Assembly: GCA_964019055.1 (NCBI GenBank)
Contig: OZ025211.1
Location: forward strand, 6,091,835-6,155,834
DNA from: Anthopleura xanthogrammica
Lineage: Eukaryota > Cnidaria > Anthozoa > Actiniaria > Actiniidae
Direction of reading: 5' to 3'
Length of the DNA: 64,000 nt
Below are positions 52,672 through 64,000 of this stretch, in pieces. Each line of letters begins with the position of its first letter. Within the stretch, counting starts at the first letter, position 1. The translations under genes were made by a program, and so were the position numbers. Under the pieces are notes generated by a model. The model saw nothing but the letters and a program-made list of their open reading frames with translations, was not told the origin of the DNA and made no database searches.

Positions 52672-55020
52672 TAGACACACAGACAGACAGACAGATAGAC
52701 ACACAGACAGACAGACAGGCAGAAATACAGACAGACAGACAGATAGACACACAGACACACAGACAGACAGACAGACAGAAAAGAAGCAAGGTGCATGGAC
52801 AGGAGGCAGACAGACAGACAGAAAAACAGGTGAGATAGACAGACAAACACAGGCAAGCAGGCAGAAAGGCAAATAGACAGACCAAAATACAAGTACTGGA
52901 TTTACTAGCATACGGCAACACATATCATACATGTACATAGACATAATAATAACCATTCACTAATTTGGCCAAATATCTTCACATTTCAGACCACGTGTCA
53001 TTCTCTTGAGCATTACTTTTTCCGGCTCTAATGACAGCAATAGACCTCATCGGCTTGGGGTAATGTTGTCCCATTTCAGACAACATGTCATTCTCTTGAG
53101 AATAAGATTCTTTGTTTGAGTTATATCTAAATAGACCTCATCGGCTCGGGGGTAATGTTGTCCCATTTCAGACCACGTGTCATTCTCTTGAGAATAAGCT
53201 TATTTGTTTGAGTTATATCTAAATAGACCTCATCGGCTTGGGGTAATGTTGTCCCATTTCAGACCACGTGTCATTCTCTTGAGAATAAGATTCTTTGTTT
53301 GAGTTATATCTAAATAGACCTCATCGGCTTGGGGTAATGTTGTCCCATTTCAGACCACGTGTCATTCTCTTGAGAATAAGCTTATTTGTTTGAGTTATAT
53401 CTAAATAGACCTCATCGGCTTGGGGTAATGTTGTCCCATTTCAGACCACGTGTCATTCTCTTGAGAATAAGATTCTTTGTTTGAGTTGTATCCATATTCG
53501 TGTATCTTCTCATGCGCAACCGTTAAACAAAGAAATGATACTCTGGGGAATGACACGTGGTCTGAAATGGGACAACATTACACCCAAGCCGATGAGGTCT
53601 ATTTAGATTTAGAAAAAACCTACTAATGGTCTATCACCAATCGAGCCCTGTGATTGGCTGAGCTACTAGGGGTCTATTAGTGATAGACCTCTAGTAGCGA
53701 AAAGCGCCGGTTTTGAAAACCAAAAAATATATATTTAAAGCAAAATCCAAAACTTTTTGCATCCTTTTATTGGACCGATTAGTAGGTTTTTCCTAAAACA
53801 ATTAGACCTCTCGCCCTCATGGCCTACGAGTCAATAGCCCATTCGGCCTTCGGCCTCATGGGCTATTGACTCGTAGACCATTCGGACTCGAGGACTAATT
53901 GTTAAATAACTCAAACAAAGAATCTTGACACAGAACGCACCGTCGGCCTCAAGTTTACTAGTCACGGACTATTACGAGCTACCGACGTAAAATAAGGACG
54001 CTTTATTAATCCCATGGGGTTTAAAATGAGGTAACATTTCGCCCAAAAATTAGTAAAAACCAAAATGTATCCAAACCATTAATGCAGATGTATCCAGACA
54101 CTTTGCAATGACTGTGTTGTTTACAAGTCTGAACATAGTTGACGCACACGCCGGGTTTTTGACAGATCTTGCCTGAGGGACACTGATAGTGGTGGAAGCA
54201 TTCTTTCCTCTCGCAGAGTGTATTCTTGCAGTAGAGGTAATAATTTTTGCAGTGGTGGTCAGATCGACATCTTCGCTTTCCTGGCTTACACACGCGGTCA
54301 GTATCGCAGTAGCTGTCGAGTCTGCAATGGTGGTGTCCACTACACGATTGTATAGGATAGCACCAGCGGTACCGATAGTACCCCTTACAGTAGTATCCTG
54401 GGCCACAGTCTGATTGTTGTCTACAATTATGCCACTACGTACATAAGAACAGGAATAAGTCTTAAAACTATCTTATGAAAAGTCTCTTAGGGTGTGGTGT
54501 GGGCAAACAATCGAACTGTCGCGCATTATTGATGCGTTGCACGTAAGTTGCATAGCGAATGTTGCTCGTATTAGCAGCCTAAAAGAAGAGAAAGCAAAAA
54601 AAATGAAACAGCTTAAAATACTTGTCCTTATCAGCGGGGTGACAGTGACATTAGGCCTTAAATCTGTAATCTTCCTCGCAAGGACAAGCTCTAAGGGGTC
54701 TAGCAGAATCAGGCCAAGTAGCAAAAAGGGTTTTCATATACTTCACCGAGTTTATATTTTCTATTCGTTCTGTCTTACCTCAAATATTTTAGTACATATA
54801 ATATTTTATCGTTTTCAGCGGCAAAAGCTAAGAAAGAATCAGTCTTCCTTTTATGTTTTCTACGTCATACCTGAAAACGTGTAGCAGCTGACTTATTGTC
54901 TTCGGGTCCCTGGAGTTCTTTCAATGAAGCATCTTCATCCTCGACAAGTTCAGACGCTACGAACTCACCGAACACCAGAGCTAAAAACATCAATGCAATC
55001 AAAACTTGCAAGCGTGCCAT
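51095..55020 (-). CDS. Secreted dickkopf-like protein: six tandem four-cysteine modules plus a colipase-fold domain, 289 aa, four exons
   Basis: Exons 54871-55020, 54077-54434, 51999-52204 and 51095-51250, phases 0/0, 1/1 and 0/0. Exon 1 has a signal peptide (MARLQVLIALMFLALVFG) and an acidic stretch. Exons 2-3 encode six repeats of C-x5-C-x5/6-C-x4/8-C (for example CFHHYQCPSGKICQKPGVC). The spacing resembles the dickkopf N-terminal cysteine-rich domain and EB-like modules. Exons 3-4 add a ten-cysteine domain, C-x5-C-x4-CC-x10-C-x9-C-x7-C-x-C-x5-C-x8-C, the dickkopf-C/prokineticin pattern, then a Thr/Pro/Glu-rich tail ending GSGSGDFDV. The Cys6-Cys7 intron matches the small paralogs. The exon 2 donor (ATG|GTTTGG) is weak, but the join restores the sixth module exactly. 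A TATAAAG lies at 55045-55051. Human dickkopfs have one N-terminal module set, so this is an expanded architecture; a Wnt/LRP role is inference. Confidence 0.85.
52308..52850. repeat. (CAGA)n microsatellite, about 500 bases, with segment duplications
   Basis: GACA/CAGA tetramers interrupted by GGCAGAAATACAGACA and AGATAGACACACAG segments that recur at about 52380, 52585 and 52720, showing block duplication. Lies in intron 2 of the dickkopf-like gene. Confidence 0.93.
53041..53605. mobile_element. TAGACCTC-family MITE with left arm amplified into five tandem copies
   Basis: Direct copies begin at 53041, 53132, 53224, 53315 and 53406 (91-92 base period), each TAGACCTCATCGGCT(T/C)GGG...CATTTCAGACCACGTG...AGTTATATCTAA. 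The last is followed by a single inverted arm ending CCGATGAGGTCTATTTA at about 53603. In intron 2 of the dickkopf-like gene. Confidence 0.9.
53615..53910. mobile_element. Palindromic elements GGTCTATCAC and AATTAGACCTC...GAGGACTAATT
   Basis: TAATGGTCTATCACCAATCG / CTATTAGTGATAGACCTCTAGTA form one hairpin. GGCCTACGAGTCAATAGCCCAT / ATGGGCTATTGACTCGTAGACC form another. The first motif also occurs at 38180-38265 in the kinase gene. Confidence 0.7.
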
Positions 55021-56269
55021 GGTGTGAGATCTAGGTCAGAGCTACTTTATAGATTAGCAAGTTTTTTCTAGAAAAATTCTTATCTAGTTGCCGTAGAACT
55101 GAAGCCCTTAACTCGAAAATCAAACTATGGCTTACGAACACCGAGTGATATGAAGTCCTATCGCCTTTGCATCCACCTGTTTCAACACACTGAACAACGT
55201 TAACTTCTAATGTGATGTTTTACCATGGTAACTGTTGATTCAGTGGTCTTTATATGTTTTAGTTTTAGTTTTGTTTGTATTCTTTCTTTAACTTACTTGA
55301 CTTGGGTGAAACTTGTCGTAATGCGTGGTACACGAAACGAGCCTCGAATAATTTCCTTTCTTTCGAAATGTCTCTTTTCCTTTGCTGATGAAGGTGATGA
55401 TGATGGTGGTGGTGGAGTTGGTGGAAGTAGATGTGTTGCGGACTAATAATAATCTCTGAGATAATTTTTTTCCTACTTTTCGAAATTATAGCCCGAAATT
55501 TTAAATCAACAGTAAAAACTATTATTTACTTCTTGCAATTGTTGTCATTTTTGTTACTTAAAACAAAGCTTTTTGACTGATTATTTGTCTTGACAGCAGA
55601 ATTTCTCATTGTCATCGAAACGACTTTATTCACTGTTTCCAAAACATGTTGACTTAATATAAGTGATTTCACGAAATAAAACAACCAAGGCTTTGAAATC
55701 CAAGTATCTTCTGTTCAAATAAGGTTCAACTAAAGTGAAATCGTTAATGGGAAACCAAAAATTTTGGAATCGAAAATGTAATCAGAATTTATGCTGTGAC
55801 AAAAATGGACCTTTTAGCGTTGTGTAATGTTTCCTCAATCCGGACACGTGTCATTCTCTTGAGCAATATTTCTTTGTTTAGGCATGAGAAATATATATTA
55901 AAATCAGTGGGACTTGAACCAAAGACCCTCTCGTCGAGGCCATACTTGACACGTGGCCAAAAATGGCGGGAAACGTTTTCTATCATAAAAAGCTTATATT
56001 AGAAAAAACTATTACTTCGCAAAATTCATTTGAAAGTACTAACAATATTTTTCAGGTGAATCATTTTTCATCCCGAAGACTTTAATATTTATAAGATATA
56101 CTTTTTCCTGAAGTCCACCATCTTGAATCTGTTGACTCCACAAAGGGAATGGAGGGATAGTGACGTCATTGACTACACATTCAAACACTTGATTCTCTTG
56201 CTTATATACAGCTACCTTATGTGCCTTATGTGCCACGAGGCACGGAGGAGACAGGTGATTAACAGCTAC

Positions 56270-56565
56270 ATTAAAAAATGGTTGAAGGGGCAAAGGGGAA
56301 AAAGTTGAAGGGGAAAAAGTTGAAGGGGAAAAAAAGTTGAAGGGGAAAACGGAAATTGGCAATCGGTGATTTGCGACTTTAGTGAGGTAAAATACCATTA
56401 CATAAAATGAGACCTTAATCAATTGAAAATTCACAAGAAGATTAACGAGCCATACTGCGTATGAATATGAAAAAGGTCGTATTGTCCCATAGTCATTTCT
56501 GTCGTGCAATCGCAAATCCCCGATCGCCATTCGCCGTTCGCACTTCAACCTTTTTTGAAATAGCT
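56270..56565. mobile_element. Inverted-repeat element with AGTTGAAGGGGAAAA tandem units
   Basis: Four AGTTGAAGGGG(A)AAA units, then GGCAATCGGTGATTTGCGAC. The right side has TCGCAAATCCCCGATCGCC and CACTTCAACC as approximate inverses. No coding capacity. Confidence 0.55.
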
Positions 56566-57504
56566 GAATATGTTTCTTTGTAATGAATTTGAAGATATTA
56601 TCATATTATTATGGAGGATTTATTACAGCGATTTTGAATGAGATAGTGCGTAGTTTTGGTACATTAAAAAGTTTCCTTTATATTGAAGTGGAACCCCAAA
56701 AAGAAGCCACATCGATAATTAATATGTTCTCGCGTGAGAATGTAAAACGTTTGCGCATGCCCAATGTTTGTACAGTTAGCTGATGACGTGTAAAAACAAT
56801 TATACACTTTTCTTTTCTAGCAAATGGAATTGAAAATTGTTTAAGGATAATTAAGCGTAGCTATTGAGATTTCTTGTCCAATTTTAGATGCTCTTGATAG
56901 AAACGAGTGGGAGAATGGCTACGAATTGTCGCATGGGGGCTGGGCAAAGGGTAGACAGGAATGAATTAGAACATTCATGATCTCGTAATTATCCTTATCC
57001 CCAATATTTTTTTACTTCATTTCTTGTGCTAATACCAGCAGAAAAATTCAAGTAATTCTTGATATTCATTGTTGTACAAGTTTCGTCATGGCCGCCATGT
57101 TGGAAGAATTCAAGTCCTGTTAATTTTAACTTCTTATGTTTTGATACCTGTAGCTATATGCGATGTCAAAAAGCTAAGGCTATTCTTTTACTTGTTGAGT
57201 TTTGAAACTCTGAAGAAAAAGCATCAACAAGATGTTGAAAAGAAACGGCTGTTTGATTTCGTTCAAATATGAAAAAACTCATTACATTCATTTAGTAAAG
57301 TAAAATATACAAACCCACCAATCAGGTGCTTACGTTTGCGCATGTGCATTAAACAAAGCTATCAGCTGGCCGGAAATCAATCGATTTGTTGAAACATGTC
57401 TAGTAAAAACACATCTTTACGAACTGTCGTTTACACGATTCGTTTATCGACCAGAAAACTAAATTACCAGTGGTATTGAATTATTTCTACGTTTGAAAAT
57501 ACTC

Positions 57505-57680
57505 CCTTCACAGTTCCCTGCGCCATCTTGAAAGGTAGCCGAGCCTTTGCATCGAAGCGAGGCGAACGGTGAGCTTGTAATGATAGAGACCTTTTTAAAC
57601 ACCTTGGGCTAAATTATTCCCACTTTCAATGAAAAGGCCTGGCTACCTTTCAAGATGGCGCAGGGAACTGTGAAGGTCAC
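57505..57680. mobile_element. Second copy of the AGTTCCC-GCGCCATCTTG MITE family
   Basis: CTTCACAGTTCCCTGCGCCATCTTGAAAGGTAGCC on the left and GGCTACCTTTCAAGATGGCGCAGGGAACTGTGAAGG on the right are nearly exact inverses. Confidence 0.85.
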
Positions 57681-58074
57681 TTTTTAATATCAGAAGTTGT
57701 TTTTTTGGTTATCTTTTATTATATCAGCTGTCTATCCAAATCAAATAACAGATGTAACAGTTGTTGATATTTTATAATGAATGAACATTCAAGTACCTTC
57801 AAACTGATAATCAAATCCTGTCAACTTGTCAGTAACATTTTGGCAAATATTCCAAGTATTTGCTTTTGTAGTTTCCTGAGCCAATAACAGGTTATTAGTG
57901 GCTGTCTCGTGATATGGACTGGCTCTTCTTCGTATACTCATCTTAGCCGGATATTAAAAAGAGAAGACCGACAACAAAGCTTCTCCAGTACATATGCTGT
58001 CGTTCCGAAGTCCTATTTTTCTAGAAGCTTCCTCGATTCTACAAAAGTTATTTTTGCACACAAAAAAACCCTCT

Positions 58075-58270
58075 GGGCTAGCTGATCAAAGACAGGGCAT
58101 GGCTAACTCACAGCTTGAACCCAGTAACCTTGAACCTCCGGACTAGCTGATCAAATTCAGAACATGGGTAACTGACAGATCAAATTGGACTTTAGCGTGA
58201 CAGGTTTAGCGGAGGGAGGAAAACCGGAAAACCGGAAAACCCTCGAATCAAGTGTCCGGAGAGACCTGCA
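58075..58270 (-). repeat. SINE, inverted, with internal duplication
   Basis: CTAGCTGATCAAA.ACAGGGCATGG.TAACTCACAG occurs twice, then GGAGGGAGGAAAACCGGAAAACC...CTCGAATCAAG...GGAGAGACC, matching other inverted SINE copies. Confidence 0.6.
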
Positions 58271-58424
58271 TACATGAATTTGTTTAAAGAAAAACCACTA
58301 ACATGGGTTTTCACGCTTTATGACTTGAGCGAACTTTCTTCACTAGTGACTACAGATTCTTGTCCAAATTAATTCGAATCCATCAACAATACATGTCTTT
58401 CCATCAGATACGGAGCCTCGCTTC

Positions 58425-58590
58425 TATCACGCGGCGGCCATATTGGTTGAAACAATAGGTTTTGAATAGATTTATCCTTTGGGTCCCCTTGCCCTCGCTT
58501 AGAGGCGTTTCAGAACGTTCCAAACAAAGGTTTTTGCTTTCATGGGAATTAACATGGCCGCCGTGTGATAAAGGCCGACTATTTCAAATG
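58425..58590. mobile_element. MITE-like palindrome, TCACGCGGCGGCCAT family
   Basis: GCCTCGCTTCTATCACGCGGCGGCCATATTGG on the left, AACATGGCCGCCGTGTGATAAAGGCCGA on the right. Confidence 0.7.
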
Positions 58591-59219
58591 ATTCTACTAC
58601 TGCTAACCAGTAACTACTGTAGGCTCACTCGAGTGACATTCTGCAGTTACTGGGGGGAAAAATGAAATCACTCGACGCCAGTGGCTTAGCAATAAAAGCT
58701 TAATCTTAACTTATAAAGCTATTTTCCAAAAGCGCTTTTCTCTTAAGTGGGTTAGCGCCGAAAGCTTAACTGACTATTTAACCCAACATTAGGAAGATTA
58801 AGACAAATTATATTTAACAAATTTCTGGTTTAGAACAAGAATTAGGAAGAAAATATAGTTTTTATATAGAAACAAACCGTTAAGTGGGAATTAAGCGATT
58901 TAGGTAAGAGTATCAAAACTAGAAAGTGTGGAGTTTGTCTTTCAAACGAGGATTATTTGTCAAGGAAGAGAGCAGGACTTAATTCTTTGTAAAAAGAAAA
59001 AAAAGCGAGGAAACTTCCGAGCATCAAGGGAATGGTTCCCAGGTGCATTGCTAAGACCAGTTTTTCAATATAAACGAATTCATAGCAAGATTAGATATTA
59101 TCATGATAAACCAAAAGAAAAAAGATACACTTCCTACTTAAAACTATTAGAACAAGAAAGTGCGATTCACACTTCCTCATGTCGGAATATTGAAGTTGTT
59201 TTCCGAAGCTGGCGATAGA

Positions 59220-59430
59220 TCATGATAGATTATTCTCGGATATCTCGCGAAAGGGCTCTCGGAAATAATCAGCTGTATATGTCGATGTGTCATTTCGATC
59301 TTACCGGCTTTCTCAGTCTAAAATGCCAGATCTCAGATCTCAAATCTGGCACTGTTTTAGAGAAACTGATGTAAGAACGAAATGACTCATCATATGCTGA
59401 ACATTTTCGAGAGCCCTTTCACAGGATATC
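59220..59430. mobile_element. Palindromic element with CGAAAGGGCTCTCG / CGAGAGCCCTTTC arms
   Basis: GGATATCTCGCGAAAGGGCTCTCGG pairs with TCGAGAGCCCTTTCACAGGATATCC. GTCATTTCG / CGAAATGAC and a central ATGCCAGATCTC...GATCTCAAATCTGGC hairpin lie inside. Confidence 0.8.
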
Positions 59431-59454
59431 CAATTGATGCCAGATTATTTAGCA

Positions 59455-59765
59455 GTTATTCGCCGAAGGCGAAGTGATTATCGATGAATATTTACCGAGC
59501 GGCGAGTCTTCGAGCTGCGAGGTAAATATTCATCGATAATCACTGAGCCTGAGGTGAATAATTGTTTTAGTATAAATAAAAAGGTGATTATTTCAAAAAA
59601 GAAAGAAGGAAACAACATTGAAAGTGAAAATATTTTATTTTTTAAAAGCGCGACGGTCACGCTGACAGCCATTTTGTCCGAAAAGGTGATTATCGGCTGA
59701 TAATCCGAGATAGAAAACCAATCAGAGCGCGCGATTTTGTATAATCACCTTTGTATTTATACTAA
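59455..59765. mobile_element. Palindrome built on AAGTGATTATCGATGAATATTTACC
   Basis: GTGATTATCGATGAATATTTACC at 59475 is inverted at 59520-59542 around a 22-base spacer, itself partly palindromic (CGAGCGGCGAGTCTTCGAGCTGCGA). A wider inverse pair AAAAGGTGATTATC / GATAATC..AATCACCTTT closes at about 59755. Confidence 0.7.
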
Positions 59766-62466
59766 TGAGAAATAATGCTGGAAATATGGCCTCTAAATTC
59801 AGTTTCATGGGTATGAGTTTAGCAAGTTCTGTGGTGAAAACTCTTTATCAGTTCAAAAGTTTGTAAATATGTTTGACAATGCAGAGAAAAGCTGATGGCA
59901 AAGCGCCTGGCTAGCTGTCACAACTGAAGATGTTTCACAATGTAGTACCTTAATTTCATAGTGTACAAGCCAACAAAATGATCGAACCTTTCCCCCATAT
60001 TTCTAATGTTTTAATTTTCTATTATTCAGTGAGTCTAGAGCCGAATATCTCTTATAGTTATGCATTAATGAATTAGAAGAAGCTTCGTATCAAAAGAGAC
60101 ATCAAAAACATTCTGAATTTTGACAGAAATGTTACAGAATAATCATATGTTTGTGCTAAATGATAAAACTTTGAATGGCAGTTAATAAATGAGCAGGCTG
60201 CATGATTCGACGGAAATGAAAAAAAAAATACTCCCGATATGAATTTTGACATTTAGTCAAGAAACGATGAATTTAGAAAAGATAACTTTCAGACTGAGAG
60301 GAAAGCGTTATTTCTGTCAGGTTCTCTGTTCTGGGGAAAAAACTCAAGATAAACTAATTTTCAGCTGATAGAAACCTCGGCTGCTAATTTTGATCCTTGG
60401 ATCGATTTGACCGATTATAAAAATCAAACAACTAAACTAGAATAGAAAGCAATAAAGAAATTGAGAAGAAAAAGCTGTTATTCTGTCGCTGCCTATTAAA
60501 ATGAAGTTTTGTTATACACAATTCATATTTATGGTACGTGTTTTTAGAGTTTTTCTTTAACAAAAAGGGCGAAGGGCGAAGGGCGAAAATGTTTGAGAAG
60601 AAATCTCAGTCTTTGTAAGAAGCCCTTTAAGTGCTAAGTGTTAAAAAAAAATGCTTCGTTAAGCCAAGTTTCGGCAGTTTTTGAGAACAACTCTTCCTCG
60701 TAAAACAGAGAAAAAGATTATGTCACTTAAAACGAAAGGAAAAAAACCCTCAAAGATGTAAGCTTTGTAAACCAAAAAAACGTAGCAGTTTAGGAATAAA
60801 GGTTTTTGTTACTGACGTTCTGTAGTTCTTCATTTTCCCTGCGATCGATGTTTACACGTGCAGTGGGGGACATCCGCCCTTCAAAGGTTTGTTTTACACA
60901 AAACGACTTTGTCAAAAGGTTGAAAGAATAACGTGAGCTTTTCTTGAATAATAGCTTCATTAAAAAAAGGAAGTCCTATCTCCCGTCAACTAATATAAGA
61001 TGGGTTACAATGGATTTAAAAGACAGCTTTCTTCTCCTATTTTGATTCATACACCCTGCGCTGTATGTACCCCAGGATTTCCGACAGCCAAGTAACATTA
61101 TTTTAAAATAGATTTTTCTAGTAAAACGTACTTTCTTGGAGATATGTGTGCCGGCCATCGACTAGACGGTTTTACGACAGGAGCTGTAATAACATTTAGG
61201 AAAAGGAATAAACGAAAGAGCCATTCGTCTAGGATTTGTTTGCCCTTATTTTGTTAACTGCGTAGGAATCACCGGCAAATTATTACAACGTGGGGAATTT
61301 TTCCGCCGTTCCGAAATGAGAAAACTCTCCAAAATAAATACATAATAAAAACATGAATAAATCAAAATATGCAATGTTAAAAATAAAGGTATTTAAAAGG
61401 TATTTAAGAAGTAGGTAGAATATTTATAGGATTTCCAACTAAACTACGACAGGCGACGCTGCCGGAGCATGCCAATTCAGTTCAGTCTAAGCATAACTCG
61501 TCCAACTTTCTATTATTAAATTCCATCCATCTTAGCTTCAAATTAGCCTCTGTTAATCGATAATTTTTGTGGTTTTAGCTTATTTTCTAGGAAAGACGTC
61601 GATTTTATCACAAATATAGGAAAATAAGCCTATTTTAGCTTGGAAAATCAAAGCAAATAACAGTGAATTGAGAGCTTGCCCACAATCTGATCGAACCTGA
61701 CGGTTTTTGCTATTTCCGGGGTTGGCGTCTACTCACAATCTGTTTTTAAACAAATTTCCTTTCCACAATTATCCATAGACATTTAAGGTTTAATGTTTTT
61801 ATTCTAAGTGGATTTTTTATGTAAGTAATTCGCTAGTAAGATACACTTACCTTTGAGGGAAGGCATTGTCAGGTTCTCAATCACACCAATATGTCAGTAC
61901 GCATCTTGTTATTGAGCAATTGTATCCAATCCTTCCGTGATACTTAGAAAAGCGCTTTAGATAATCCCTCATTCTAATTGACCCCTAAAGTAGAAAATTA
62001 AATTATTAATAATAAATTCTTTTGTTTTAGAAATGATTTTAGAAGTACAACATAGACGTTCTGACAGATTCAGCTGTCCTTCGAAGGCGTTTATGATTCT
62101 TTTAAGTCAAAATTTAACAATTGTTTTCAAAATGTTCACATACGAAATGAATAAGAAAACATGTAATAAGTCAGAGTGACTCCATAGTGTTATAAAATCG
62201 GCTTCCATAATCAATAATTAGTCTCTGGAAAGGATGTAAGGAAGACTCAAAAGCTGAGAGTTTATTAAATAATACATCGTTTTTTTTTGTCTTATTTAGT
62301 TAATTTTACCAAATCAATCGCCTTGACTTCCTTTGCAACGTCATATTTCCGAGTTGGATGGCTCGAAGGATCTCTTAAATAGAAATCAAAGAAATAGAAT
62401 GAGACAGAACAAGCCAGTGAGTTTGAGAAGAGAAGCTCTTTGAAGATTTGGAGGATTCTCGTCGGT

Positions 62467-64000
<1,534 letters not shown>

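Larger units (their letters stand above)
55021..62466. other. Long intergenic region with SINE and palindromic elements
   Basis: About 7.4 kb between the dickkopf-like gene and the cysteine-rich gene at 62467. Recognisable content: a TAGACCTC-family fragment (about 55820-55885), inverted-repeat elements at 56270-56565, 57505-57680, 58425-58590, 59220-59430 and 59455-59765, and a SINE at 58075-58270. 59770-62466 is AT-rich with no element or gene I can support. Confidence 0.45.

Noticed and set aside
52268..52956. Three overlapping open frames of about 210 residues, rich in Cys-Leu-Ser-Val
   Set aside because: Products of the CAGA tetramer array (period 12 bases in any frame). The high cysteine content is coincidental and unrelated to the neighbouring cysteine-rich genes.
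56039..56548. 169-residue minus-strand open frame
   Set aside because: It spans an inverted-repeat element with AGTTGAAGGGG units; no domain, no splice support.
61845..61885. Minus-strand first coding exon (ATG followed by a GTAAGTG donor)
   Set aside because: Only five codons, no signal peptide and no downstream exon with compatible phase and composition; too weak to call.

Overview
This window is eukaryotic nuclear DNA. It is AT-rich, its genes are small-exon with GT/AG introns, and it is full of SINE-like repeats, short palindromic (MITE-like) elements and microsatellites. The gene set (an animal FANCD2, CCDC9, RD3, a glutaredoxin, a MAP3K-like kinase, and secreted dickkopf/prokineticin-type cysteine-rich proteins) and the repeat style point to an anthozoan cnidarian, probably a stony coral. 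The species is inference. Exon models below were built by hand from splice signals, reading phase and protein similarity. Every junction I list is phase-compatible.

Left half (1-30 kb): the minus strand carries the N-terminal 871 residues of FANCD2 (28 exons, running off the left edge), with introns full of repeats. Head-to-head with it on the plus strand is an intronless CCDC9-family gene (16018-17826). Then come a two-exon glutaredoxin (minus, 18941-20404), an intronless RD3-family gene (minus, 23333-23920) and an 11-exon coiled-coil protein (minus, 24914-29545; possibly IHO1/CCDC36-like).

Middle (30-40 kb): two plus-strand genes follow. One is a 4-exon basic protein of unknown family (30408-32224). 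The other is a 9-exon Ser/Thr kinase (32787-39969) with HND in place of HRD and no recognisable APE motif.

Right half (41-64 kb): a cluster of at least four small secreted cysteine-rich protein genes in alternating orientation (-,+,-,+). Three carry the ten-cysteine colipase/prokineticin/dickkopf-C pattern, with a phase-0 intron between Cys6 and Cys7. The largest precedes that domain with six tandem four-cysteine modules. The fourth gene starts with a signal peptide and one such module and runs off the right edge. This local family is the most notable system in the window. The genes were found by splice-aware reading because their exons are mostly too short to stand out as open reading frames. 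Nothing in the sequence shows whether they are Wnt modulators, peptide ligands, nematocyst components or defence proteins.

No rRNA genes, intact tRNA genes or CRISPR arrays were seen. Protein-coding transposon remains are limited to a short LINE reverse-transcriptase tail in a kinase intron.
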